A stretch of DNA of 64,000 nucleotides, taken from contig NZ_MZMU01000003.1 in the NCBI RefSeq assembly GCF_004123835.1, positions 372,001-436,000 on the forward strand, read 5' to 3'. A program made the translations under genes and the position numbers. The notes under the pieces were generated by a model that had not been told where the DNA came from, did not search any database, and saw only the letters and a program-made list of their open reading frames with translations. The stretch is from Rhizobium leguminosarum. Lineage in GTDB: Bacteria; Pseudomonadota; Alphaproteobacteria; Rhizobiales; Rhizobiaceae. Positions 45,551 to 54,528 of this stretch are shown here, piece after piece (positions within the stretch are counted from its first letter, which is position 1; each line of letters starts with the position of its first letter).

Positions 45551-45982
45551 ATGACCGACCTGAAACTTGTTGCGCTCGATAACGAGGATCTTGCGATCAT
45601 GTCCGCGCATATGCAGGACAGCGTCTTCAAGGTCGGCGACATCGACTGGTCGCCGCGTGACGCGCAGTTCGCGCTTGCCGCCAATCGTTTCGTCTGGGAA
45701 GGTGCCGAGCGCAAGCGCAAGGGTTTCGAGCGCCGCCGGGCCGCCCTGGTCTTCAAGCGCGTGCTTGCCGTCCGTTCGCTCGGCGTCGATCGGGGGAAAC
45801 GCGACGAAGTGCTGTCGCTGCTGGCGCTGCGCTTCGAGCAGAAGGGCGAGGGGCCGGAGGGCACGATCGAGCTGTCGCTGTCGGGCACGGCCTCGATTGC
45901 GCTCGATGTCGAATGCATCGAAGTCCAGCTGGCCGATATCGGCGGCGCCTGGGAGGCTTCCTCCAAGCCTCGCCACCGCTGA
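45551..45982 (+). CDS. DUF2948 family protein
   Basis: 143 aa, MTDLKLVALDNEDLAIMSAH, with HMQDSVFKVGDIDW and RFVWEGAERKRKGFERRRA, conserved in alphaproteobacteria between murA and hisD. No catalytic motif is obvious. It is placed 54 bases before hisD. Confidence 0.82.
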   Translation: MTDLKLVALDNEDLAIMSAHMQDSVFKVGDIDWSPRDAQFALAANRFVWEGAERKRKGFERRRAALVFKRVLAVRSLGVDRGKRDEVLSLLALRFEQKGEGPEGTIELSLSGTASIALDVECIEVQLADIGGAWEASSKPRHR

Positions 45983-46036
45983 CATGACGCCGGAAGTTTG
46001 AACATCGCAGTTTCAAGTTGAGAAGGAATATCGGCC

Positions 46037-47335
46037 TTGGCAATCTGGCTGGATCAGGCATCGGAAGGTTTCGAGCAGCATTTTGCCGCCTTTCTGACGA
46101 CGAAGCGCGAAGTCTCCGAGGATGTGAACGTTGTCGTTCGCGCCATTATCGATGACGTGCGCGCCCGTGGCGATGTGGCGCTTGCCGAATATTCGCTGAA
46201 ATTCGACGGCATCGATTACGCCACCGTCCCGATGCGTGTCACGCCTGAAGAGATCGACGCCGCCGTCGAGGCGGTGCCTTCGGAAGTGCTGGGGGCGCTA
46301 AAGCTCGCGGCACTGCGCATCGAATCCCATCATCGCCGGCAGCTGCCCAAGGACGATATCTACGAGGACGATATGGGTGTCGGTCTCGGCTCGCGCTGGA
46401 CGGCGATCGAAGCGGTCGGCCTCTATGTTCCGGGCGGCACGGCGAGCTATCCGAGCTCGGTGCTGATGAATGCCGTGCCGGCCAAGGTCGCCGGCGTCGA
46501 TCGCATCGTCATCGCCGTTCCCGCCACCGGCGGCGCCGTCAATCCGGCGGTGCTTGCCGCCGCCAAGCTTGTCGGCGTCACCGAGATTTATCGTGTCGGC
46601 GGCGCCCAGGCGATCGCGGCCCTTGCCTACGGCACTGAGACGATCGCCCCGGTCGCCAAGATCACCGGCCCCGGCAATGCCTATGTCGTCGCCGCCAAGC
46701 GCCATGTCTTCGGCACCGTCGGCATCGATATGATCGCCGGCCCCTCCGAGGTGCTGGTCATCGCCGACAAGGAAAACAATCCGGATTGGATCGCAGCCGA
46801 CCTCTTGGCCCAGGCTGAGCACGATGTCAGCGCCCAGGCGATCCTGATCACCGATGATGCCGCATTCGGCAAGGCGGTGGAGCAGGCGGTCGAACGCCAG
46901 CTGAAGACGCTGAACCGCGCCGAGACGGCGGCAGCAAGCTGGCGCGATTTCGGCGCGGTCATCCTGGTTGCCGATCTGAAACAGGCCATTCCGCTGGCAA
47001 ACCGTATCGCTGCCGAGCATCTGGAGCTCGCCGTCGCCGATCCGGACCGGCTGCTCGACGGCATCCGCAATGCCGGCGCGATCTTCATCGGCGCCCATAC
47101 GCCTGAGGTGATCGGTGATTATGTCGGCGGTTCGAACCATGTGCTGCCGACGGCGCGTTCGGCGCGCTTCTCATCCGGCCTTTCGGTGCTCGATTTCGTC
47201 AAGCGCACCTCGATCCTGCGCCTCGGCCCGCAACAGCTCCGCACCCTCGGCCCGGCGGCGATCGCCCTTGCCGTTTCCGAAGGCCTCGATGCCCATGCGC
47301 GATCGATCGCGATCCGCCTCAACCTCGAAAGGTGA
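46037..47335 (+). CDS. hisD: Histidinol dehydrogenase
   Basis: 432 aa with a TTG start ([14 protein letters not shown]) and AAGGAA site. It catalyses the last two oxidations of histidine synthesis. GPGNAYV, the zinc-binding Q..H ([16 protein letters not shown]) and the AEHLEL motif are complete. UPF0262 follows four bases after its stop. Confidence 0.95.
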   Translation: MAIWLDQASEGFEQHFAAFLTTKREVSEDVNVVVRAIIDDVRARGDVALAEYSLKFDGIDYATVPMRVTPEEIDAAVEAVPSEVLGALKLAALRIESHHRRQLPKDDIYEDDMGVGLGSRWTAIEAVGLYVPGGTASYPSSVLMNAVPAKVAGVDRIVIAVPATGGAVNPAVLAAAKLVGVTEIYRVGGAQAIAALAYGTETIAPVAKITGPGNAYVVAAKRHVFGTVGIDMIAGPSEVLVIADKENNPDWIAADLLAQAEHDVSAQAILITDDAAFGKAVEQAVERQLKTLNRAETAAASWRDFGAVILVADLKQAIPLANRIAAEHLELAVADPDRLLDGIRNAGAIFIGAHTPEVIGDYVGGSNHVLPTARSARFSSGLSVLDFVKRTSILRLGPQQLRTLGPAAIALAVSEGLDAHARSIAIRLNLER

Positions 47336-47339
47336 GGGA

Positions 47340-47813
47340 ATGGCGAAGGGCGATTTCCGGCTTTGCGACGTCGTCCTTGACGATACGATCGGCCGTTCGA
47401 CGCCCGATGTCGAGCATGAGCGCGCCGTCGCCATCTTCGATCTGATCGAGGAAAACAGCTTCGAGCCGCTCGGCCATGCCGGCGGACCCTACCGGCTGAA
47501 CATTTCGCTGGTCGATTCGAAGCTGGTTTTTGCCATCACCACCGAAGAGGGCGGCGGCGTCGCCACCCATATCCTGTCGCTCACGCCCTTCCGGCGGATC
47601 GTCAAGGATTATTTCATGATCTGCGAGAGCTATTACGAAGCGATCCGTTCGTCGACGCCGAGCCGCATCGAGGCGATCGACATGGGCCGGCGCGGCATCC
47701 ACAATGAAGGCTCGCAGACGCTGAAGGATAGGCTGGCCGGCAAGATAGAGGTCGATTTCGACACCGCCAGGCGCCTTTTCACGCTGGTCTGCGTGCTCTA
47801 CTGGCGCGGATGA
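47340..47813 (+). CDS. UPF0262 family protein
   Basis: 157 aa ([15 protein letters not shown]), with [16 protein letters not shown] and [30 protein letters not shown] split over the C-terminal half. Typical alphaproteobacterial UPF0262, always near hisD. It overlaps the phosphatase gene by four bases (ATGA), so they are coupled. Function is unknown. Confidence 0.9.
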   Translation: MAKGDFRLCDVVLDDTIGRSTPDVEHERAVAIFDLIEENSFEPLGHAGGPYRLNISLVDSKLVFAITTEEGGGVATHILSLTPFRRIVKDYFMICESYYEAIRSSTPSRIEAIDMGRRGIHNEGSQTLKDRLAGKIEVDFDTARRLFTLVCVLYWRG

Positions 47814-48295
47814 CGGCAATGGAGCTCTCCGCCGACGTCGAGGAGGGGAAGCGGCCGGGCGCCATCCTCTTCATGTGCGGGATGAATGCCATCCGCTCGC
47901 CGATGGCCGAAGCGATCGCCCGTAGCATTCTGCCGGCCAATACCTATATCAGGTCCGCCGGCGTTCGCGCCGGCGAGCGCGATCCTTTTGTGGATGTCGT
48001 GCTCGAGGAGATCGGGCTTTCCCTTGGGCGCCGCCAGCCGCAGACGCTGGAAGAACTCGAAGACGATTACTTCGATCTGATCATCACGCTGTCGCCCCAG
48101 GCCCATCATGCCGCACTCGAGCTGACGCGGTCGAGTGCGGTCGACGTGGTCTATTGGCCGACCATGGATCCGACGGTTGCAATCGGAACGCGCGAGCAGA
48201 TTCTGGAGAGCTACCGCGAGGTCCGCGATCACTTGGCCGGCCTCATCGAAAGCCGGCTACTCAAACGAAATGGCATTGCCGCGCAATCGGCATGA
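47810..48295 (+). CDS. Low molecular weight phosphatase family protein
   Basis: 161 aa with the P-loop CGMNAIRS (Cys23, Arg29), the CX5R(S/T) motif of low-molecular-weight tyrosine phosphatases and arsenate reductases. The general-acid Asp region may be [10 protein letters not shown] substitution of the usual CxGNxCRS loop to CGMNAIRS leaves the essential Cys and Arg. Last of the hisD-coupled genes. Confidence 0.85.
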   Translation: MTAMELSADVEEGKRPGAILFMCGMNAIRSPMAEAIARSILPANTYIRSAGVRAGERDPFVDVVLEEIGLSLGRRQPQTLEELEDDYFDLIITLSPQAHHAALELTRSSAVDVVYWPTMDPTVAIGTREQILESYREVRDHLAGLIESRLLKRNGIAAQSA

Positions 48296-48316
48296 AAACA
48301 AATAAAGGAAAGCCTG

Positions 48317-48345
48317 ATCAACGAGGTTCACAAACCCGCGTTGAT
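48317..48345. terminator. Hairpin before infA
   Basis: ATCAACG-AGGTT-CACA-AACC-CGCGTTGAT forms a strong stem but lacks a T-run. It may end the phosphatase transcript or affect read-through into infA. Confidence 0.4.
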
Positions 48346-48418
48346 TGTGTAGTTTCCGCCCAAATTTTAAAGGCGCGCGCTGCGCTGCCTATTCAACCCA
48401 CAGGAAGAAAACACTTAT

Positions 48419-48637
48419 ATGCCTAAAGAAGAAGTCCTCGAATTCCCGGGAATCGTCACCGAACTTCTGCCGAATGCGACGTTCCGCGTGAAGCTCGAAA
48501 ACGAACACGAGATCATCGCCCACACCGCGGGCCGCATGCGCAAGAACCGCATCCGTGTTCTCGCCGGCGACAAGGTGCTTGTGGAAATGACGCCCTACGA
48601 TTTGACCAAAGGCCGCATCACCTACCGTTTCAAGTAA
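48419..48637 (+). CDS. infA: Translation initiation factor IF-1
   Basis: 72 aa, [18 protein letters not shown], with the S1/OB fold and [19 protein letters not shown]. It binds the ribosomal A site during initiation. AGGAAGA precedes ATG 48419. Confidence 0.97.
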   Translation: MPKEEVLEFPGIVTELLPNATFRVKLENEHEIIAHTAGRMRKNRIRVLAGDKVLVEMTPYDLTKGRITYRFK

Positions 48638-48694
48638 GTTTGCCCGAAGGTCCTGCAAGGGTTCTTGCTCCCGTCTGCCGATGGTCGAGGTTCC

Positions 48695-49315
48695 ATGGCG
48701 CTGAAATACAAGCTCATTCTGGCTTCAGGCTCGCCCCGGCGCGTCGACCTGCTCAACCAGGCCGGCATCGAGCCCTCGCGCCTGATGCCGATGGATATCG
48801 ACGAGGCGCCGAAGAAATCGGAGCATCCGCGTTCGCTTGCCCGCAGGCTTTCGGCTGAGAAGGCCGAAGCCGCCCTTGCCGCCATCAAGGGCGATATCAC
48901 CTGGAAGGGCAGCTATATCCTGTCCGCCGATACGGTGGTCGCCGTCGGCCGGCGCATCCTCGGTAAGGCTGAGTTCGCCGACGAGGCGTTGAACTCGCTG
49001 CATCTCCTGTCGGGACGCAACCACATGGTCTACACCGGCGTTTGCCTGGTGACCCCGGATCGCAAGGTCCGTCAGAAGATCGTCGAGACCAAGGTACGCT
49101 TCAAGCGTCTCTCCGGCTTCGAGATCGAGAACTACCTGGCCTCCGGCCAGTGGCGCGGCAAGGCAGGCGCCTACGGCATCCAGGGCCTTGCCGGCACCTT
49201 CGTGCAGAAGATGGTGGGCTCCTACACCAATGTCGTCGGCCTGCCGCTTTATGAAACCATTCTGCTTTTGACCGGCGAAGGCTTTGATGTGTATAGCCGG
49301 TGGCCCGAGGGCTGA
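48695..49315 (+). CDS. maf: Maf-like nucleotide pyrophosphatase
   Basis: 206 aa from ATG 48695 ([20 protein letters not shown]), after a GAGGT site. The Maf family motifs are ASGSPRR, the SADTVV region and a C-terminal [10 protein letters not shown]. It hydrolyses non-canonical or pyrimidine nucleoside triphosphates. It lies between infA and yacG as is usual in Rhizobiales. Confidence 0.92.
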   Translation: MALKYKLILASGSPRRVDLLNQAGIEPSRLMPMDIDEAPKKSEHPRSLARRLSAEKAEAALAAIKGDITWKGSYILSADTVVAVGRRILGKAEFADEALNSLHLLSGRNHMVYTGVCLVTPDRKVRQKIVETKVRFKRLSGFEIENYLASGQWRGKAGAYGIQGLAGTFVQKMVGSYTNVVGLPLYETILLLTGEGFDVYSRWPEG

Positions 49316-49331
49316 CCCCGACGGCCGATGC

Positions 49332-49419
49332 TTAAAGCGCGTCACGATCTTTCAGATCCGCGCGTCGCGCTTTAAGGCTTTGTTTTTACGCATGTCGTTG
49401 TCGCAAAACCGCGACATGC
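49332..49419. repeat. Pair of rhizobial palindromic units
   Basis: TTAAAGCGC...GCGCTTTAA (49332-49375) followed by GCATGTCG-TTGTCGCAAAACCG-CGACATGC (49390-49419): two hairpins in tandem filling the maf-yacG gap. Confidence 0.65.
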
Positions 49420-49435
49420 TTTAGGACGGACCGAT

Positions 49436-49648
49436 ATGCCTGAAGACAAGAAAACGGCCGCCAAGGTCGAACCGCTGCGCAAGACGCGCCCTTGCCCCGA
49501 ATGCGGCAAACCTTCGAACCGCGAACATTACCCCTTCTGCTCCAACCGCTGCCGCGAGGCCGATCTCTCCCGCTGGCTGACCGGCGCCTATGCCATTCCG
49601 GCTGCCGACGATGAGACGAAGGCTGACTATCCGGATGAGGAAAACTAA
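49436..49648 (+). CDS. yacG: DNA gyrase inhibitor YacG (zinc protein)
   Basis: 70 aa with the [15 protein letters not shown] four-Cys zinc motif and [12 protein letters not shown], the YacG hallmark. It binds GyrB and blocks DNA binding in E. coli. End of the murA-yacG block. Confidence 0.92.
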   Translation: MPEDKKTAAKVEPLRKTRPCPECGKPSNREHYPFCSNRCREADLSRWLTGAYAIPAADDETKADYPDEEN

Positions 49649-49649
49649 T

Positions 49650-49693
49650 GCATGCCGCCTAAACTGCGCAGCGGTTTGGGGACAATGACATGC
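49650..49693. repeat. Rhizobial palindromic element
   Basis: GCATGCCG-CCTAAACTG.. ..CGGTTTGGGGACAATGACATGC, a diverged copy of the unit at 39095-39135, again directly after a stop codon. Confidence 0.6.
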
Positions 49694-49930
49694 ATCTGAT
49701 AAAGACTTGAAGCGCGCCCCGCAAATCCAATTCGATGCGACGCGCTTTGGAAGAATTCCGCCCGCGAAGCTCTTATTTTTCCTCATGAATCCGCAAAGCG
49801 GGCAAGACCGTCAAAAAAGAGTCATTTGACGCTTGCCATGGGCGAACAAGATGCTATAACCCCGCTCGCTTCCGGGGTGAACCAAGGCCCCGCGGTTCCT
49901 TTTCTGAAAGGGACCATCGGAAGCAGGTTA

Positions 49931-50006
49931 GCCCAGGTAGCTCAGTTGGTAGAGCAGCGGATTGAAAATCCGCGTGTCACTGGTTCGATTCCGGTCCTGG
50001 GCACCA
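49931..50006 (+). tRNA. tRNA-Phe (GAA)
   Basis: GCCCAGG/CCTGGGC acceptor stem, D arm GCTC-AGTTGGTA-GAGC, anticodon arm GCGGA-TTGAAAA-TCCGC with anticodon GAA, T arm CTGGT-TCGATTC-CGG, and encoded CCA (50004-50006). An integrase remnant lies 70 bases downstream. Confidence 0.96.
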
Positions 50007-50075
50007 CTTATAAATTACTGCTTTTGCATATATTTTAGCTCCTTCTTTTGATGGTTTTTCACCTGCGTCTAGACA

Positions 50076-50275
50076 CTATTTTTTCCGCTTGTAGACGTTT
50101 TTCGTTTTTTGTCTGTTCACCTCGGCATCGAAATCGCTGACCGTCTCGGCCATCTTCTTGGATGTGTCAGCCCGACGCGAATAGTGCTTGGCCATGCCCT
50201 CGGTCTTCTGCCCGAGCATCTCGGCGATCGTCGCGTAGTCCTTGCCCATCTCGCGCAGAATGGTTGCGACGGGTG
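50076..50275 (-). pseudogene. Tyrosine recombinase (integrase) C-terminal remnant
   Basis: The minus strand reads VATILREMGKDYATIAEMLG then QKTEGMAKHYSRRAD, the LGHK..HY end of phage/island integrases with the nucleophilic Tyr kept, then a basic tail. The N-terminal parts of the enzyme are absent; upstream the same frame reads unrelated sequence. An integrase facing a tRNA 3' end marks an old island insertion. Confidence 0.75.
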
Positions 50276-50630
50276 TGTCTGAGGCCTCAGCCAGACCAGG
50301 TTGATGGTGCGCCCTCGTCATCGCCAAGTCGTGGCCGGATGCCACGAAGCGATAGATAGCCGTCGATACCACGCGCTGCCGGGTTCGCCCCTCGCAGCTT
50401 TCCGTCCCTGCGGCGGCCGGTACGCTGGCGGAGGGCTGTGGAGATTGAGTGTGCCCTCCCGGCCCAATGTTGCATCCTTCTTTTAAACTCCGCCTAGGTC
50501 GGCGCCGGCCGAGTAGGGTCATCGAATGGAACCAACACCGGTCATTGCCGTTGTAAGCTAGGGAGTCCCACCATGAGCAACGCCCGTCAGGGGCGAACGA
50601 GATGGTGGTGGTCCCCCGAGGAGAACGCAC
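50276..50630. other. Scrambled sequence upstream of the integrase remnant
   Basis: About 350 bases without a convincing gene. The minus-strand frame continuing from the integrase is not protein-like. It probably results from rearrangement at the island edge. Confidence 0.35.
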
Positions 50631-50717
50631 ATGGATCTCACAACCCTTCTCATAATCGTTGTGATACTTCTTTTGCTAGGCGGCGGCGGCTGGTACGGCC
50701 GGGGACGCTGGTATTAA
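50631..50717 (+). CDS. 28-aa hydrophobic microprotein
   Basis: ATG 50631 has a GAGGAG site nine bases before it. The product is an N-terminal helix LTTLLIIVVILLLLGGGG followed by an aromatic/basic tail WYGRGRWY. One membrane segment fills almost the whole protein. Small rhizobial proteins of this type (polyleucine helix, GGGG, WYGRGRW end) occur repeatedly; the role is unknown. Confidence 0.6.
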   Translation: MDLTTLLIIVVILLLLGGGGWYGRGRWY

Positions 50718-50798
50718 ACGACGGCCTACGTGGCACGCATCACTGGTTGACGAGCGCTCCGGCTAACTGAGCGCGGCGAGATTGCGACGTCGTTCCCG

Positions 50799-50990
50799 TC
50801 AATTTTTGCGTTCCATCGATTCCATTATCGATCCGCTAAGCGCAGTCCAAGCCGGTAGGTTTGCTTCGGTGCGCCGACGATTTATGCTGTCGATGCAAAC
50901 TTCTAGCATCACCTGACCGTAGACGACGGCAACAGGTAGACCCCAGTCGCGTTGGTACAGGGCCAGAAGGCGGCCAACAAACCGCTCTGT
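50799..50990 (-). other. Protein-like remnant of unknown origin
   Basis: A stop-free minus-strand stretch reads FVGRLLALYQRDWGLPVAVV and then LEVCIDSINRRRTEANLPAW. It has no start codon in a useful position and does not resemble the missing IS3 orfB. Unidentified, perhaps a gene end cut by the IS. Confidence 0.25.
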
Positions 50991-50997
50991 TTAGAGG

Positions 50998-51276
50998 TTA
51001 GTTTCGCCCTTTCGATGTCTTCGCCAGCATCTCGCTCAGTGTTGCCGCCGAGAGCATGGATTCGGCCAAAAGCTTTTTGAGCTTCTGGTTCTCTTCCTCC
51101 AGTGCTCTCAATCTTTTGGCATGGAGACCGACGTTTCCGAACTGCAAGGATTGCCACCGATAGAAGGTTGGCTCGCTGATACCGTATCTGTGGCAAACAT
51201 CTGCCACCGTCACCCCGGCCTGGTGCTCCTTCAGAATGCCCGTAATCTGGTCGTTGTCGAATTTTCTCTTGCCCAT
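50998..51276 (-). CDS. IS3-family transposase OrfA (IS407 group), orphan
   Basis: 92 aa from ATG 51276, MGKRKFDNDQITGILKEHQAG with VADVCHRYGISEPTFYRWQ (HTH_Tnp_1) and the leucine-zipper LRALEEENQKLKKLLAESM. The orfB integrase that must follow is absent, so the element is dead. Its start lies seven bases from the end of the HlyD gene, whose C-terminus nevertheless looks complete. Confidence 0.85.
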   Translation of the reverse strand: MGKRKFDNDQITGILKEHQAGVTVADVCHRYGISEPTFYRWQSLQFGNVGLHAKRLRALEEENQKLKKLLAESMLSAATLSEMLAKTSKGRN

Positions 51277-51283
51277 CACCGCT

Positions 51284-52708
51284 TCAGTCCTCACGAAATG
51301 CTCTGTTGAAACTGTCGAGAAGTGGTCTGACAGCATAGAGCGCCACGCTGCTTTTGCCTGTTTCGATCAGTGTCTGCGCGGGCATGCCCGCGACCAGTTC
51401 GACATCACTCATTTTCGCCAACCGCTCGTCCGTTACGCGGATCGTCGCGGCAAAGTAGGGCTGGCCGCTCTGCGGATCGATGAGACGGTCCGCTGAAACA
51501 TACTCGACCCGACCTTTCAGGAGTGGAACGCGCCGCTGATTGTAGGGAAGGAGGTGAACCTGTGCTTCGAGCCCCGCACGAACGAGATTGATGTCTTCCG
51601 GTCTCACGTGGGCAGACACGACAAGGCGATCGGAGCGTGGCAGAAGATCGACGAGCGGTTCACCCGCGCCGATCACGCCACCGGCTGTGTGGATGCGCAG
51701 GTTCATGATCGTTCCGTCGTCGGGAGCGCGGATATCTGTCCTTGCGAGTTGGTCGTCGATCGCGCGCAAGCGCTCGCGCAGTTGCATGATCCGGCTCTCC
51801 GTATCGCGCATGCCTTGGGCGACTTCGCTCAACCGGTCGCTCTCAAGCTTTGCGAGATCGGCCTGTGAGCCGCTGATCACCTGGTAGGCGCGAGAGATCT
51901 GTGCCTCTACTTGACCCTGCTGGCCATCGAGGTCTGCTTTTTCCCGCTGAAGGTTGAGAAGTCTGCTCTTCTTTTCCAGTCCTTTGGCGTTGAGGGTGGT
52001 CACCTGATCCAGTTCTTGGCTCGATATTGCGGCTCTGTCGGCCAGCGCTGCCTTCTGCGCGCCAAGTCCGACGATTTCCTGCCGCACCTGCGCGATTTTT
52101 TCATTGGCGATCTGAATTTCCGCCTGCATGACTCGGCGACGGGCTTCGAAGATTTTCTGTTGCCCGATCAGAATCGCGCTGACCGAAGGATATCTGTCCA
52201 TGGCTGCCCTAAGGTCCTCAGGATAGGCGACATGGTCGCCGCCCGTCTGCTCCGCAAGCAGGCGGGCGCGGCTTCCTTCGGCGTCCCAAAGTTGCCCTTG
52301 AATGCTGTCGCGCTCCGAGCGAGACTTCGTGTCGTCGAGTTCTATCACGATCTGTCCGGCCATGACCGCATCGCCGTTTTTAACGAGTATCCGTCGGACA
52401 ATTCCACCTTCCAGATGCTGAATGGTCTTGCGGCTGGACTCCGGCTCGATAACGCCCGATGCAATTGCAGCGCTTTTCAGCGGCGCCAGGACCGACCAGA
52501 TTCCCAATCCGACTATGAAAACCAGGATCAACAGGTTGCCCGTCCAAACAACGCCTCTGAGCCCCGGCATGGGCGAGGGGGGCGCGGGTCCGCGCTGTTT
52601 CGACTCGATCACCGGCAAATAGGCCGTCTGTTGCTTGACCAACCGCCGACCCGTCCTTGGCGAATTTGAAAATTTCGCCGGCGTTGCGTCCAGTTGAACA
52701 AGGGCCAT
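51284..52708 (-). CDS. Type I secretion membrane fusion protein, HlyD family
   Basis: 474 aa: a short cytoplasmic N-terminus, one membrane helix (VVWTGNLLILVFIVGLGIWSVL, about 50-72), lipoyl-like halves (GGIVRRILVKNGDAVMAGQ and the C-terminal TDIRAPDDGTIMNLRIHTAGGVI), and a long coiled coil between. It ends VALYAVRPLLDSFNRAFRED, the usual end of the family. It bridges the ABC exporter to a TolC-type outer-membrane pore that is not encoded nearby. PrsE-like. Confidence 0.92.
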   Translation of the reverse strand: MALVQLDATPAKFSNSPRTGRRLVKQQTAYLPVIESKQRGPAPPSPMPGLRGVVWTGNLLILVFIVGLGIWSVLAPLKSAAIASGVIEPESSRKTIQHLEGGIVRRILVKNGDAVMAGQIVIELDDTKSRSERDSIQGQLWDAEGSRARLLAEQTGGDHVAYPEDLRAAMDRYPSVSAILIGQQKIFEARRRVMQAEIQIANEKIAQVRQEIVGLGAQKAALADRAAISSQELDQVTTLNAKGLEKKSRLLNLQREKADLDGQQGQVEAQISRAYQVISGSQADLAKLESDRLSEVAQGMRDTESRIMQLRERLRAIDDQLARTDIRAPDDGTIMNLRIHTAGGVIGAGEPLVDLLPRSDRLVVSAHVRPEDINLVRAGLEAQVHLLPYNQRRVPLLKGRVEYVSADRLIDPQSGQPYFAATIRVTDERLAKMSDVELVAGMPAQTLIETGKSSVALYAVRPLLDSFNRAFRED

Positions 52709-52722
52709 GGCGGCGTTTCTCC

Positions 52723-54438
52723 CTATGTTCCTGTTCGAGACGGTGGTTGAAGATAAGTTTCATAAATTCGCTCGCTGTCGCCGAAGGCAGCCACCGTTCC
52801 GTTACGCATGATGGCAATCTTGTTGGTGACCGGCAGGATCCCCATCCGGTGCGTTATGATAACGACGGTCATCCCTCTGGATTTCATGCGCTCGATTGCC
52901 GCAAACAGCATGCATTCGCCGTCATAATCCAGGCTCGAATTCGGATCGTCGAGAACGATCAGAGACGGATTTCCATAGGCCGCCCGTGCCAGTCCCAGCT
53001 GTTGGCGCTGAGCTCGAAGGAGCAGGTTTCCACCTTCACCGATATCGGTCTCGTAGCCCTGCGGCAGCCGCATGATCGCCTCGTGCAATCCAACCAGCTT
53101 TGCGGCGTCGATCGCTTTGCCGGGATCTCCTCCGTCCAGCCGGCCGATCACATCCTTGATCGCTCCGCCGAAGAGTTCGATGTCCTGCGGCAGGTATCCG
53201 ACGTGGCAGGTCCCCCCGCAAAGGCGCAGAGCTGAGATATCCACCCCACCGAGAAGAGCATATCCGCGCGTTGCTGGCACAACGCCTGCCATGACGCGAC
53301 CAAGTGTCGATTTTCCCGATCCCGACGGACCGATGAGCGCTATGCAATCGCCGGGCGCGAGGCGCAATGTGATATCAGTCAATATTGGCCGATCAGCGAA
53401 GGGTTTGAAATAGCTGACATTATCGAGAACGAGGCCATTGGGTTCCGGCAGCGGCACCATTCGGGCATCGCAATCCGATGCAACTGTTATCAGCATTCTG
53501 TTCAAGCGATTGAAGGCATTGCGCGCAAACGTAAAGGAGCGCCATGCCCCTATTGCGCCCTCGATTGGTGCGAGCCCGCGGCCGAGCAGCAGGCTCGCAA
53601 CGAAGATGATCCCGGGACTGCCGTTGTTTACGAGCACTAGCCATGTCGCGGATCCCATCATGAGGATCTGCGCCAGTGTGCGGATCGATTTGGAGAAGCC
53701 AAGAATGATCTCCGTGCGATGCATCGCGATGTCCTGCGCCCTTCTTGCCATTTCCGCATCGCGATAGACGATCAGCGCTGCGCCATCCTGCATGCCCATT
53801 GCCCTGATGACCTCGATGTTTTTGAGGGCGGTCGCAAATCGCAGATAGCTCCTTGAAAGGGCAAGATTGGCGTGGGCAAGCGGCTCTCGCGTCGCCAGTT
53901 CCGTCAGGACCGCAAACAGCAGAAGTGCAACTGCGCACAGAAGACCGATGGTCCCTAGCAGCGGATGAACAAGAAAGAGCAGGAGCAGGAATACCGGCGC
54001 CCAGGGGACGTCAAAAAAAAGCGAGCTGGCCGGTGAATCGAGGAACTGGTGTAATGCGGCCAGGTCCCTGTAGCATTCCGTGGCGGCTCCCGTATCGGCG
54101 CGAGCGGCATATTCGAACGATGAGGTGAGCACCATGGGCCGTAGCCTGTGGTCCAGCCAACTGCCAATGCGCGAAAGAGCTGCCCTGCGCACGATATCCA
54201 GCGTGGATCCGACCACCACGGTGATGGCGATGATCATCGTCAGCATCAGGAGCGTGTCAGCGCTTCGGCTCGACAGGACCCTGTCATAGATCTGCAGGAG
54301 ATAGATGGAAGGCGCGAGAAGAAAGAGATTGTAGCCGCAACTATAGAGGAAGACCAACCCGAAGGCTCCGGCACAAGCCCTGAGCGCAACAACAAGCTGT
54401 GTCGGCGGGCGCGGTGGCTTTATGGAAATCGTTGTCAT
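52723..54438 (-). CDS. Type I secretion ABC exporter (PrsD-like) with atypical signature motif
   Basis: 571 aa from ATG 54438 (MTTISIKPPRPPTQLV): a membrane domain with the CYRDLAALHQFLDSPASSLFFDVPWAPVF entry region, then an NBD with Walker A GPSGSGKST and His-switch ITHRMG. The ABC signature LSGGQ is replaced by L-L-R-A-Q (LLLRAQRQQLGLARA), and Walker B is LIVLDDPNSSLD with Asp where Glu is usual. ATPase turnover may be slow. It is followed by the HlyD gene 14 bases downstream. Confidence 0.88.
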   Translation of the reverse strand: MTTISIKPPRPPTQLVVALRACAGAFGLVFLYSCGYNLFLLAPSIYLLQIYDRVLSSRSADTLLMLTMIIAITVVVGSTLDIVRRAALSRIGSWLDHRLRPMVLTSSFEYAARADTGAATECYRDLAALHQFLDSPASSLFFDVPWAPVFLLLLFLVHPLLGTIGLLCAVALLLFAVLTELATREPLAHANLALSRSYLRFATALKNIEVIRAMGMQDGAALIVYRDAEMARRAQDIAMHRTEIILGFSKSIRTLAQILMMGSATWLVLVNNGSPGIIFVASLLLGRGLAPIEGAIGAWRSFTFARNAFNRLNRMLITVASDCDARMVPLPEPNGLVLDNVSYFKPFADRPILTDITLRLAPGDCIALIGPSGSGKSTLGRVMAGVVPATRGYALLGGVDISALRLCGGTCHVGYLPQDIELFGGAIKDVIGRLDGGDPGKAIDAAKLVGLHEAIMRLPQGYETDIGEGGNLLLRAQRQQLGLARAAYGNPSLIVLDDPNSSLDYDGECMLFAAIERMKSRGMTVVIITHRMGILPVTNKIAIMRNGTVAAFGDSERIYETYLQPPSRTGT

Positions 54439-54487
54439 TATCAGATCTCGCTGCACTTGATACTGACAAGAAGAGGCTGCTTACCTT

Positions 54488-54517
54488 GAGGGCCGCCGGC
54501 CGAAACCAGCGGCCCTT
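54488..54517 (-). promoter_or_regulatory. Stem-loop between exoprotein and exporter genes
   Basis: GGGCCGC/GCGGCCC arms with an ~11-base loop, extended by partly matching CTTGAG/CTCAAG-like bases, and no T-run. As an intercistronic hairpin it could protect the upstream exoprotein message or limit read-through into the exporter genes. Confidence 0.4.
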
Positions 54518-54528
54518 GAGGTCTGAGT

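Noticed and set aside
50076..50630. A complete 184-aa integrase gene
   Set aside because: Only the last ~65 residues resemble a tyrosine recombinase; the upstream part is not protein-like and lacks the catalytic Arg region.
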